Shown here in pieces: positions 47,722 to 55,859 of a stretch of 64,000 nucleotides of DNA. How positions within the stretch are numbered: position 1 is the first letter of the stretch; every line of letters begins with the position of its first letter. The notes beneath the pieces were generated by a model. That model was not told where the DNA came from. It saw only the letters and a list, made by a program, of their open reading frames with translations, and did no database searches. Origin of the DNA: Chitinophagaceae bacterium (GTDB lineage Bacteria; Bacteroidota; Bacteroidia; Chitinophagales; Chitinophagaceae); contig SAIW01000008.1 in NCBI GenBank assembly GCA_004028795.1, positions 248,001-312,000 of the forward strand, in the 5' to 3' direction. The position numbers and the translations under genes are program-made.

Positions 47722-49203
47722 ATGAAAAAAATGATTCCTTGTTTTTTTCTTTCTTGTTGTATAATGAAAAGCTTTTCTCAATCAGTGCAAAAAAATGAAA
47801 ATGATTACAGACCTTATATTCATTTTACACCAAAATCGGGTTGGATGAATGACCCTAACGGATTGGTTTTTTATAAAGGCAATTATCATTTATTTTTTCA
47901 GCATTATCCTTACGGAACGCAGTGGGGGCCTATGCATTGGGGTCATGCAATAAGTAATGACTTATTACATTGGAAAGAATTGCCTATCGCTTTATATCCT
48001 GATTCGCTTGGCTATATTTTTTCAGGAAGTGCAGTTTGTGATATTGCCAATACAAGCGAGTTGGGAACAAAAAATAATCCGCCTTTAATTGCAATTTTTA
48101 CACAGCATAATGAAACTGAAAATAAAAAAGGCAGCATTACATTTCAAAATCAAAGTATAGCATTTAGTTTAGACGAAGGACAAACATGGCATAAATACAA
48201 AAAGAACCCTGTTATAAAAAACCCCGGTATTACTGATTTTAGAGACCCTAAAGTAATTTGGTATGAAAGCGAAAAAAAATGGATAATGGTTCTTGCAGTT
48301 AAAGATCATGTTAGTATTTATTCCTCTAAAAATTTATTGCAATGGCAATGGGAAAGCGATTTTGGTAAGAACGAAGGAAGCCATGCAGGTGTTTGGGAAT
48401 GCCCTGACTTATTTACTTTAACACATAATGATAAAAAAGTATGGGTATTAACGGTTAGTATTAACCCGGGCGGGCCTAATAAAGGCTCTGCAACACAATA
48501 TTTTGTTGGCTCTTTTAACGGTAAGTCATTTACAAGCAATCAACAAAAAACAAAATGGATTGATTATGGAAGGGATAATTATGCCGGCGTTACCTTTTCA
48601 GGAACGGGCGATAGAAAAATTTTTGTCGGGTGGATGAGTAATTGGGATTATGCAAATTTTGTTCCTACAAAAGAATGGAGAAGTGCTTTTACAATACCGA
48701 GAAACCTTTCACTTAAAAAAATTGCTAACGAATATTATCTTGCTTCTAACCCCATAGAAGAATTGGATAAGCTTATTATTAAAAAAGAATCAACAGCATT
48801 TACTTCAACAGCATACACACTTAACGCTGCAACAATATTAGATTTATACGTAAACAGTAAAAGCAATTTTACAATTCAATTAGAAAATGAACTGCATGAA
48901 AAAATTATTACAGGATTTACTTTTAAGCAAAATGAATTTTATGTTGATAGAACCAAAGCAGGTAACACTACATTTTCAGATAATTTCAGCAGTAAATCTG
49001 TAACTAAAAGAATTGCTGAGGATTCATTAATTCATTATAAACTGTTAATAGACAAAACATCTGTTGAAATATTTGCAGATGATGGCTTAAATACTATTAC
49101 TGAAATATTTTTTCCGCATTTACCATTTACCAATTGTAAAGTTGAAGCAGATATGAAAGGCGAGATAACAATTAAAACTTTAAAGGCTTGCATGTATAAT
49201 TAA
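47722..49203 (+). CDS. Secreted glycoside hydrolase family 32 (levanase/beta-fructosidase type)
   Basis: A 493-residue enzyme hydrolysing fructose polymers or sucrose. The signal peptide is MKKMIPCFFLSCCIMKSFSQ (1-20), followed by the GH32 nucleophile motif WMNDPNG (Asp44), the RDP motif (FRDPK, Asp175) and acid/base WECPD (Glu226). A C-terminal beta-sandwich follows from about 370. The frame is open to 47683 but the ATG at 47722 gives the signal peptide. No sugar transporter or SusC/D pair is adjacent, so uptake of products must be encoded elsewhere. Confidence 0.93.
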   Translation: MKKMIPCFFLSCCIMKSFSQSVQKNENDYRPYIHFTPKSGWMNDPNGLVFYKGNYHLFFQHYPYGTQWGPMHWGHAISNDLLHWKELPIALYPDSLGYIFSGSAVCDIANTSELGTKNNPPLIAIFTQHNETENKKGSITFQNQSIAFSLDEGQTWHKYKKNPVIKNPGITDFRDPKVIWYESEKKWIMVLAVKDHVSIYSSKNLLQWQWESDFGKNEGSHAGVWECPDLFTLTHNDKKVWVLTVSINPGGPNKGSATQYFVGSFNGKSFTSNQQKTKWIDYGRDNYAGVTFSGTGDRKIFVGWMSNWDYANFVPTKEWRSAFTIPRNLSLKKIANEYYLASNPIEELDKLIIKKESTAFTSTAYTLNAATILDLYVNSKSNFTIQLENELHEKIITGFTFKQNEFYVDRTKAGNTTFSDNFSSKSVTKRIAEDSLIHYKLLIDKTSVEIFADDGLNTITEIFFPHLPFTNCKVEADMKGEITIKTLKACMYN

Positions 49204-49212
49204 CTAAAAAGC

Positions 49213-49244
49213 AAAAGATGTTTTACGCATAAAACATCTTTTTT
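49213..49244 (+). terminator. Terminator after the GH32 gene
   Basis: A hairpin pairs aaaagatgtttt with aaaacatctttt around a short acgcat loop, then more T. It is near symmetrical (A-run before, T-run after) and so could also stop the convergent usp gene. Confidence 0.8.
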
Positions 49245-49280
49245 AATAATGGTAATAAAAAACTACTAAAAAAAACGGTG

Positions 49281-50108
49281 TTATTCGTGTATTGAAATAA
49301 TAGGTATTGAAGCATCTGCAAGCAATTGTTTAGATTGGCTTTTGTGAAAAGCATTTTCAGGAAATGAGTGGTTTTTAGGTACTACAATTAATACAGCCAA
49401 GTTGTTTTCTTCAACAAAATCTTTTACAGCTTTATCAATATTGCTGTTTTTAGCAAAATGAAATTCAGGGTTTAAATCTGCAAAGGCAGATTGCAAAAAA
49501 GCAATCTCGTCAACTAAATTACCTGCATTATTTTCTTTTAAATTTTTTCTATCAACATGCAGAATATGTAATACTGCATTAAAGCCGGTTACCAATCTTT
49601 TAATTTCATCAACAGGTAAACTGTTTTCAACATTATCCATATCGCAAGCCAAACCTACTTTAAAAATATGTTTATACAAATAGCCCGGAGGAACAATTAC
49701 AACAGGATATTTAATATGTTTTACTGCAGCTTTAGTAGCACTACCTAATAAAAATTTTTCTAAGCCATCTTTATTGCTGGCACCCATTATAACTGCATAA
49801 GGTTGTAAAGCATTGCAATAACTGTTAAGCTCATTAATAAAATCTCCTTCTTTTAAAGCTATATGTACATTAATTTTTTCATTTTTAGCCAATAGGTTTG
49901 TTTTCATTTTTTCTAATGCTTTCCATTTTACTTCCAACTCTCCCTTTATCATGTCAGGAGAAATAGCCATTTCTCCAAAGCTTACCGGAAAGTTATAAAT
50001 ATGAATAATGGAAATATCTGCTTTTAAAGCAGCAGCAAAATCAACTGCGTAGTTTAAAGTGTTGATTGAAGTAGATGAAAAGTCTACCGGAACAATAATT
50101 GTTTTCAT
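49281..50108 (-). CDS. Universal stress protein, tandem-domain
   Basis: A 275-residue protein with two Usp folds. The first (1-145) begins KTIIVPVDFSSTSINTLNYA and carries the GASNKDGLEKFLLGSATKA ATP-binding loop (about 120-140), while the second (about 150-275) is more divergent. Such proteins bind ATP and help cells survive oxygen or nutrient stress. The upstream frame runs to 50168, but the ATG at 50108 is the family start. Two FNR-like palindromes lie in its upstream region, suggesting control by the CRP-type regulator encoded nearby. Confidence 0.88.
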   Translation of the reverse strand: MKTIIVPVDFSSTSINTLNYAVDFAAALKADISIIHIYNFPVSFGEMAISPDMIKGELEVKWKALEKMKTNLLAKNEKINVHIALKEGDFINELNSYCNALQPYAVIMGASNKDGLEKFLLGSATKAAVKHIKYPVVIVPPGYLYKHIFKVGLACDMDNVENSLPVDEIKRLVTGFNAVLHILHVDRKNLKENNAGNLVDEIAFLQSAFADLNPEFHFAKNSNIDKAVKDFVEENNLAVLIVVPKNHSFPENAFHKSQSKQLLADASIPIISIHE

Positions 50109-50180
50109 GTTTAACAGAATTATAAAGTGAAAGTATGAACAGAAAAGAGTGATAGTTCTGACAGCCATTAACAGCTGCTA

Positions 50181-50192
50181 TGATTATAATCA
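50181..50192. promoter_or_regulatory. FNR/CRP-like palindrome TGATTATAATCA
   Basis: A perfect 12-base palindrome of the TGAT-N4-ATCA type, between the divergent usp gene (73 bases from its start) and the small conserved gene. It is the same class as 50216-50227, 53814-53825 and 53836-53847. Confidence 0.6.
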
Positions 50193-50215
50193 GGAGTTAT
50201 TAAAAAATAATTAAC

Positions 50216-50227
50216 TGATAAAAATCA
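50216..50227. promoter_or_regulatory. FNR/CRP-like palindrome TGATAAAAATCA
   Basis: TGAT-N4-ATCA, centred 35 bases from the previous site and 62 bases before the ATG at 50289. It may serve either divergent gene. Confidence 0.6.
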
Positions 50228-50288
50228 TACTTTATTCGCTTATACATCATGTACTTGCAGATAATATAAACAGAAGTTTGTGTTTACT

Positions 50289-50654
50289 ATGAATATGCAA
50301 TTACATATTGAAGCGGCAAGATTGGCTGAAGATGTTCAGAGAGAGTTCAATCTTGCATTCCCATATCTTAAACTTGAATTTTTTAATAAAGTAAATAATA
50401 TTACTTCAACTAAAAACAAAAGGATAGGAGACTGGCAATTTGCACCTGCAGCGGGGATAGTAGCATTAAGTGATGAAACAAAAGTGATTGATTTATTAGA
50501 TAACCTTAAAAAGGAATACAACCTTAATGCTCAGATATTAAGACGTTCAGGTAATTTATGGTTACAAACAACCATGACTGATAGCTGGAGCTTAAAGAAG
50601 CAAAATGATTATGGTAAAGAGTTATCAACTTTTCCCGGAATGATAGATTTTTAA
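50289..50654 (+). CDS. Small conserved protein of unknown function
   Basis: A soluble protein of about 121 residues that I do not recognise. It has an amphipathic helical start (MQLHIEAARLAEDVQREFN), then mixed strands and helices, no signal peptide and no transmembrane helix. The segment DLLDNLKKEYNLNAQILRRS followed by GNLWLQTT suggests a small alpha/beta fold. A GTG at 50280 is an alternative start. It is divergent from usp and convergent with the response-regulator gene, which it overlaps by 4 bases. The two FNR-like sites upstream suggest it belongs to the same stress regulon. Confidence 0.7.
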   Translation: MNMQLHIEAARLAEDVQREFNLAFPYLKLEFFNKVNNITSTKNKRIGDWQFAPAAGIVALSDETKVIDLLDNLKKEYNLNAQILRRSGNLWLQTTMTDSWSLKKQNDYGKELSTFPGMIDF

Positions 50655-51706
50655 TAAAGAAGATTGTCTAATTTTTCAACATTACTTATTCTGATTTTTC
50701 CTTCTTTTATCTCTATCAGGTTGCTTGCCTTAAAATCACTTAAAGTCCTGATAAGCGATTCTGTTGCAGTACCAACATAATGTGCAATATCTTCTCTTGA
50801 AATTTCTATAGCCGGATTACTGTTTTGTACACTGTATTTTTTATGAATATCAACTAATGCTTTTGCCACCCTTTTGCGTAGAGAACTGTACGCAAGGTTT
50901 AACAGCCTTTCCTGTTTTTCTTTCATATTCTGGCTGATGATACGTATAAACCTGTTGGCTACATTAATATCGACATAAATCATTTGAAGAAAATCTTCTC
51001 TCGGTATTTGCAGTATTTCAGCATCTTCAAGTATTACTGCATTTTCATTGTAGTTATTATTTTCTATTAATGCTGAATAACCAATAAAATCTCCTGTACT
51101 TAAAATATCAGTTATATAATCTTTACCTTCTTCATGTGTTTTATAAACTTTTACTTTTCCTTTTACAATGTAGTAAAGGAATTTCGGGCGTTTACCTTCA
51201 GCATATAAATTATGTTTTTTGCTGTAAGATTCTATGCTATATTGTTCTGACAATTGAGCTATAAAACCGGCATTTTTTACATCTTTTAAAAATTCATTGA
51301 TGCCTGTACTTGTCATTGTGTATTTCTTTTCAAGTACGGCAGCTTTTTTTAAACGTATTTCAATAGCGTTTAGCAGTTCAATATCTTCAAAAGGTTTGGT
51401 AATATAATCGTCTGCACCCATTTCCATTCCTTTTCTGAAATCTGCTCTTTCAATTTTTGCAGTAAGAAAAATAAAAGGAATATTGGCTGTGTCTTCATTT
51501 CTTTTCAGTAAGTGTAAAACGCCGTAACCATCTAACTCAGGCATCATAATATCGCAAACAATTAAATCTGGTTTTTCTTTAATGGCTAATTCAACACCTC
51601 TTTTCCCGTTTTCCGCAGCTAAGGTTTTATAACCGCCAAGGTCTAAAATCTCAACTGTGTTTTCTCTTATATCGTTACTGTCTTCAACTACTAAAATTGT
51701 TTTCAT
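50651..51706 (-). CDS. Response regulator fused to a CRP/FNR-type cNMP-binding and HTH module
   Basis: A 351-residue fusion. A receiver domain (1-120) has the acidic pair near 8-9, phospho-acceptor Asp52 (LIVCDIMMPELDG) and LTAK. A CRP-like beta-barrel (about 150-245, LYYIVKGKVKVYK then STGDFIGYSAL) and a winged helix (about 285-345) follow. The recognition region TATESLIRTLSDFK keeps the Glu and Arg that contact the TGA core in CRP/FNR proteins. It would be phosphorylated by the kinase encoded 6 bases upstream in the operon and bind TGAY-N4-RTCA sites. Four of these occur in the two nearby promoter regions. Confidence 0.92.
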   Translation of the reverse strand: MKTILVVEDSNDIRENTVEILDLGGYKTLAAENGKRGVELAIKEKPDLIVCDIMMPELDGYGVLHLLKRNEDTANIPFIFLTAKIERADFRKGMEMGADDYITKPFEDIELLNAIEIRLKKAAVLEKKYTMTSTGINEFLKDVKNAGFIAQLSEQYSIESYSKKHNLYAEGKRPKFLYYIVKGKVKVYKTHEEGKDYITDILSTGDFIGYSALIENNNYNENAVILEDAEILQIPREDFLQMIYVDINVANRFIRIISQNMKEKQERLLNLAYSSLRKRVAKALVDIHKKYSVQNSNPAIEISREDIAHYVGTATESLIRTLSDFKASNLIEIKEGKIRISNVEKLDNLLY

Positions 51707-51712
51707 TCTAAA

Positions 51713-52972
51713 TCAGATTTGTGGTATTGAAATAGTTACCGTTGTTCCTTTATTTAATTCACTATCTAATTCAACAGTTCCGCATAGCATATCGATATAT
51801 CTTTTTACAATGTGTAAGCCAAGCCCCGTGCCTTGTATATTGAAAGCATTGGCGGCACGAAAGAAGCTTGAGAATAAATGTACCTGATCTTCTTTACCAA
51901 TACCAATTCCTGCATCTTTTACAGCAATGCTGATATTATCGCTATTGGTTTTAGCTGTAATAGTTATAATACCATCTTCTTTTGAAAATTTAACTGCATT
52001 ACTTAGTAAGTTGATAATTACATTGCGTAGCATTTTTTTGTCTGAGTTAATAACAGGATGACCGTTAAAGTTTATAATTACCTGTTGCTCTTTCTTTTGC
52101 AACCCTTTCATTTCTTCTACAATATCATAAATACATTCCTGCAAATTAAATTCCTGCTTATGTACTTCCACTTTTCCTTCATCTAATTTTCCAAGCGATA
52201 AAAAGTCTTCCAATATATCGTTCAGGTGTCTTACAGAGCCTTTTATTTTATCAATATGCCTGATTCTTTTTTCCTGGTCTTGCGTATCTGCATATTTTGA
52301 TAATAAGGATGCTGAAGATAAAATAGTACTGAGCGGTGTTCTGAACTCATGTGAAGCCATTGATACAAAGCGACTTTTAATTTCATTTAATTGCTTTTCT
52401 TTATTTAAAGCATCGCTCAGTTCATCCTGCGATTGTTCTAATTTCTGCAAAGCTTCTTTTAAAATCATTGTTCGCTCTTCAACCTTAACTTCCAACTCTG
52501 TATTCAGCTTTCTTATTTCATTACTTATTTTTTCAAGTTGCATTTGCTGCAACTTCATATTATGTTCAATTTCCTTACGTTTGGTTATATCTACTATAAA
52601 GGCAATAACAAACAATTCTCCGTCTTTTCTGTAATGGCTTAAACTAACTTCAACGGGTAAATCAATACCATTTTTTCTTTTGCCATATAAATCTCTGTTT
52701 TGCCCCATTGACCTGTTAGCAGGATGATGGTAAAAACCCTCACGCAATTCTTTATGGTGATGTTTAAACTGATCAGGTATTAATACTTCAATCGGGTTAC
52801 CGATAATTTCGCCTTTGTTGTAACCGAACATTCTTTCGGCAGCCGGATTTATAAGAATTATTTTTCCTGAAGTATCTGCCAATATAATGCCTTCTGTAGC
52901 ATTTTCAAATAAAGAGGTAAGATGTTCAAAATGCATATTCAGCATTGGTTCAGATAGTTTTTCAACTTTCAA
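51713..52972 (-). CDS. Cytoplasmic PAS-domain sensor histidine kinase
   Basis: A 419-residue kinase without transmembrane helices. The PAS domain (about 15-135) is followed by a coiled coil (about 140-200), the HisKA site SMASHEFRTPL and HATPase motifs (DAGIGIG, GTGLGLHIV). In the PAS, His73 (PDQFKHHHKEL) aligns with the haem-ligand His of FixL, and Arg93 lies exactly 20 residues later, like Arg220 relative to His200 of Bradyrhizobium FixL. A haem-based gas sensor is therefore possible, but many non-haem PAS domains share this His. It is co-transcribed with the downstream response-regulator/CRP gene. Confidence 0.9.
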   Translation of the reverse strand: MKVEKLSEPMLNMHFEHLTSLFENATEGIILADTSGKIILINPAAERMFGYNKGEIIGNPIEVLIPDQFKHHHKELREGFYHHPANRSMGQNRDLYGKRKNGIDLPVEVSLSHYRKDGELFVIAFIVDITKRKEIEHNMKLQQMQLEKISNEIRKLNTELEVKVEERTMILKEALQKLEQSQDELSDALNKEKQLNEIKSRFVSMASHEFRTPLSTILSSASLLSKYADTQDQEKRIRHIDKIKGSVRHLNDILEDFLSLGKLDEGKVEVHKQEFNLQECIYDIVEEMKGLQKKEQQVIINFNGHPVINSDKKMLRNVIINLLSNAVKFSKEDGIITITAKTNSDNISIAVKDAGIGIGKEDQVHLFSSFFRAANAFNIQGTGLGLHIVKRYIDMLCGTVELDSELNKGTTVTISIPQI

Positions 52973-53012
52973 ATATAAAAAGATATGAAGTGTTTTTTCA
53001 GATAAAACTGCA

Positions 53013-53759
53013 TTATGCCAATAGTTGTTTTTCTATGGCTAATACTTTAGGAAATAAAATTTCATTTTCTAAGTAAATATGCTGCATTAAATCTTCATCA
53101 AGCTCCTTTAACTTATTAAGCATTACCTGATGGCTTATACAAGATTTATGCGGGGGCATATAATTATCTGTTAAAGCTCTTATTTTAAATATTGGCTTTA
53201 CAATTAAATCATGCTCATGTTTCAGCATAAAGTCTACAGGCTTACGAAGTGTTTTAACTAATAATACTGCATAATTATCATTGCTTTCATGAGCATGCAC
53301 TACCTGTTTTACGTAAGGAAATACAATATCTTCTTCGTGAGCTAAATGTGGTAATAATTCTTTTTTAAGTTTACTAAAAATGGTTTGTACTTCTTTGAAA
53401 TAAGGATATTTGGTTTCATGCTCTTTAAGAAAATTGGCAAGCATGTTTTCAATGAATGGTAATATTTGCTTTAGATAATAATGATGAATATTGATAATAT
53501 AAGCAGTTAAAAAATCTACATTCCATTCCTTAAAAGGAGTTATAGAGGGAAGCGTTACAGTTTTACAGGCATTTAATAACTCGGTTTTTAAAACTTCAAA
53601 ATCAATGTCTTTCATTAAGCAAACAGTTTCTAATGGCCACTTGCTGCCACAGCAGTACGCTATATTATATTTTTTAAAAACGTCTGCAGTTCTGTAATTA
53701 TGTGTAACAATCTCCTGTACAGAACTTGCAGGTGTAATTTCTATTGAAGCTAAAAACAT
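53013..53759 (-). CDS. ric: RIC/ScdA-type di-iron iron-sulfur cluster repair protein
   Basis: A 248-residue protein that repairs Fe-S clusters after nitric oxide or peroxide damage. The N-terminal ScdA_N domain carries the CC pair (YNIAYCCGSK, Cys36-Cys37). A C-terminal hemerythrin-like bundle supplies several His (HHYYLKQ, HLAHEEDIVFPYVK, KHEHDLIV, ENEILFP) for a di-iron site. It lies about 40 bases upstream of the histidine kinase gene on the same strand. Two FNR-like palindromes are 55-90 bases before its start, so it is a likely target of the CRP-type regulator. Confidence 0.92.
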   Translation of the reverse strand: MFLASIEITPASSVQEIVTHNYRTADVFKKYNIAYCCGSKWPLETVCLMKDIDFEVLKTELLNACKTVTLPSITPFKEWNVDFLTAYIINIHHYYLKQILPFIENMLANFLKEHETKYPYFKEVQTIFSKLKKELLPHLAHEEDIVFPYVKQVVHAHESNDNYAVLLVKTLRKPVDFMLKHEHDLIVKPIFKIRALTDNYMPPHKSCISHQVMLNKLKELDEDLMQHIYLENEILFPKVLAIEKQLLA

Positions 53760-53813
53760 ACAGGGTTTTAAACGTTTACAAACAAATGTTCAAAACACCC
53801 ATCATCTTAAACC

Positions 53814-53825
53814 TGACGAAAATCA
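53814..53825. promoter_or_regulatory. FNR/CRP-like palindrome TGACGAAAATCA
   Basis: TGAC-N4-ATCA, 55 bases upstream of the ric ATG and 22 bases (centre to centre, about two helical turns) from the next site. Confidence 0.55.
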
Positions 53826-53835
53826 TACGAAAACC

Positions 53836-53847
53836 TGATGTTTATCA
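53836..53847. promoter_or_regulatory. FNR/CRP-like palindrome TGATGTTTATCA
   Basis: TGAT-N4-ATCA, the second site of the pair upstream of ric. The sequence aacctga precedes the central repeat of both sites closely (acctga in each). Confidence 0.6.
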
Positions 53848-53904
53848 TATAGTTGTTAGTAGATGAATTCAAAAAATCACAAAGCCCTTGTACTATTTCA
53901 ATAA

Positions 53905-54729
53905 TTAATGTTGATAAAGTACAGGGTTGTTAGGCGTATCAATAATATTACCAATTGTAGCTCCGGGGCACCAGGTATGCCAATCATTTACCTGATTATT
54001 ATTTTCAGGCTTTTTTAGTATCATATTTTTATCCATGTATATAATGGTCATTACTTTACGTACTTCATTAGTTTGGTTAGCACCGGCACGATGAAATACC
54101 CAGCCAGAGTGAAAACTTACTTCACCCAAATCAAAAGGCTCTATTACATGCTTAAAATCTGTAATCCGCAACTTTTGCTGAATGAAGCTTTCACTTTCAT
54201 CACTGATTTCTAAATCTCTCCCTTCAATAATCTGATGGCTGCCGGCACTAAATTCCAGCGGGCCAAGCTCTAAAGGCGTAGCTTGCAGAGGTATCCATGC
54301 CGTAATAGTTTTGTCTGTTTGTAAAGGCCAGTAATATTGGTCTGCATGCCAAGGCGTTATGCCACCACCGCCTTCTTTAAATAAAGCTTGATCGTGATAA
54401 ATGCGAACGCCGTCTATTTGCATTAAATCCGATGCAATTTTTGCTAAACGTTTACTGAATACAAGTTCTTTAACCGATTCATTTTCTCTCCATAAATTAA
54501 ATAACTGTAAAAATGCTTTTCCATAAGTATTTCTGTTTTCTAAAGCTGTTTTTACAGTATTCATTTTTGCTACCTGTTGCGTAATAGCTTCATCAAAAAA
54601 ATCAATGATTGCTTTGTTAAATACTTGCTTTAGTTTAATGTATTTGTTCTGTTCATAAAACGCAATCTGCTCATCTGTTAATGTGTAAGGCTGCAATAAT
54701 TGCTGTTGCAAACTGATTAATGGTTCCAT
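53905..54729 (-). CDS. Phytanoyl-CoA dioxygenase (PhyH) family protein
   Basis: A 2-oxoglutarate/Fe(II)-dependent oxygenase of about 274 residues. The iron triad begins with HAD (TPWHADQYYW, about residues 130-132) and ends with the distal His in VSFHSGWVFHRAGANQ (about 213-228). Members hydroxylate fatty acyl-CoAs, ectoine or other small molecules, and the substrate here is unknown. ATGs at 54735 and 54729 are both possible. It is divergent from an AraC regulator whose cupin domain may sense the substrate or product. Confidence 0.87.
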   Translation of the reverse strand: MEPLISLQQQLLQPYTLTDEQIAFYEQNKYIKLKQVFNKAIIDFFDEAITQQVAKMNTVKTALENRNTYGKAFLQLFNLWRENESVKELVFSKRLAKIASDLMQIDGVRIYHDQALFKEGGGGITPWHADQYYWPLQTDKTITAWIPLQATPLELGPLEFSAGSHQIIEGRDLEISDESESFIQQKLRITDFKHVIEPFDLGEVSFHSGWVFHRAGANQTNEVRKVMTIIYMDKNMILKKPENNNQVNDWHTWCPGATIGNIIDTPNNPVLYQH

Positions 54730-54871
54730 AAACATTTTTTACAAAAGTATTTTAACCTTCAAAGCGAAATAATACTCAATAATCAAAAAGCAGCACTATA
54801 TGGACAGTTTATTATTATTTTTCACTTTTATTGTATTAAAAAGTATTAGTTTAGAAGGCGATAGTTGTATA

Positions 54872-55726
54872 ATGAGGCCTAAGTTTGAACAGTTAAACAG
54901 TAAAATTACTAACCAATCTTTCTTGTGCTATGAAGTAAAAGTAGCTGCATTTGAATTTTTATGGCACTACCATCCTGAATATGAACTTACTTATATTTTA
55001 GAAGGTAAAGGCAAAAGATTAGTAGGTGATAGTTATGAAAACTTTAAGGAAGGTGATTGGGTATTACTACCCCCAATGTTACCCCATACATGGGTAAGTG
55101 AGCATACTGCTACAATGCAAAGCAGAGCAATCGTAATACAATTTTCAAAACAATTTATAGAACACTTGTTTTATTTTAAGGAGTTAAAAGATATCGAAAA
55201 ATTTTTTGAGAAAGCTGATAGCGGGCTGCAATTCTTACAAGGCACGGTACATGCCAGTGTGGTAGAACTATTACAAGCAATAAACCTTAATAATGGCTTA
55301 CCATGCTTTACTTATCTGCTTCAGGTTCTAAAGTTTGCTTCAACAATACCTTGCCGAAATATTTCTTCAATACAATATAAACCTATTAAAGGAAAAGAAA
55401 GCCAGATACGCATTAATACAGTTTTTCAGTACGTACAGAATGAATTTAGAAATAATATATCAATAAGCAAAGCTGCTAAACAGATACATTTATCGCAAAG
55501 TGCATTTTGTAAATTTTTTAAACGTACAAGCGGAAAAACTTTTTCTGATTATGTAAATGATATTCGAATTGCACATGCTTGCTATTTACTTATTGAGACT
55601 GATAAGCCTATTAACTTAATTGCAGTTGAATCGGGCTTCGAATCGCTTACTTACTTTAACAGGGTATTCTTAAAAAAGAAAAAATTAAAGCCCCGTGAAT
55701 ACAGAAAAGTACTTTATAAAAAATAA
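54872..55726 (+). CDS. AraC-family transcriptional regulator with cupin sensor
   Basis: A protein of about 284 residues. The N-terminal cupin domain (FEFLWHYHPEYELTYILEG then KRLVGDSYENFKEGDWVLLP) is followed by a C-terminal double helix-turn-helix (about 180-284, SISKAAKQIHLSQSAFCKFF and VESGFESLTYFNRVFLKKK). Such regulators respond to a small sugar or metabolite. The frame opens at 54800, but the ATG at 54872 gives the normal N-terminus. It lies between the divergent PhyH gene and the downstream GH43-like gene and may control both. Confidence 0.88.
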   Translation: MRPKFEQLNSKITNQSFLCYEVKVAAFEFLWHYHPEYELTYILEGKGKRLVGDSYENFKEGDWVLLPPMLPHTWVSEHTATMQSRAIVIQFSKQFIEHLFYFKELKDIEKFFEKADSGLQFLQGTVHASVVELLQAINLNNGLPCFTYLLQVLKFASTIPCRNISSIQYKPIKGKESQIRINTVFQYVQNEFRNNISISKAAKQIHLSQSAFCKFFKRTSGKTFSDYVNDIRIAHACYLLIETDKPINLIAVESGFESLTYFNRVFLKKKKLKPREYRKVLYKK

Positions 55727-55767
55727 TCTGCTGTATTAAAGAATGCGACTTTTACATTAAACCATGC

Positions 55768-55786
55768 AGCACAGGATGGCTGTGCT
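55768..55786 (+). terminator. Short hairpin after the AraC gene
   Basis: agcacag (55768-55774) pairs with ctgtgct (55780-55786) around gatgg, followed after a few bases by ttttt-containing sequence. It is a weak terminator candidate. Confidence 0.35.
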
Positions 55787-55859
55787 TATTATGTTTTTAG
55801 TTTTAATGAACAAGTGTTAAAGCATATTAAAAGAAAACGAATTGCATAATATAAAAGCC

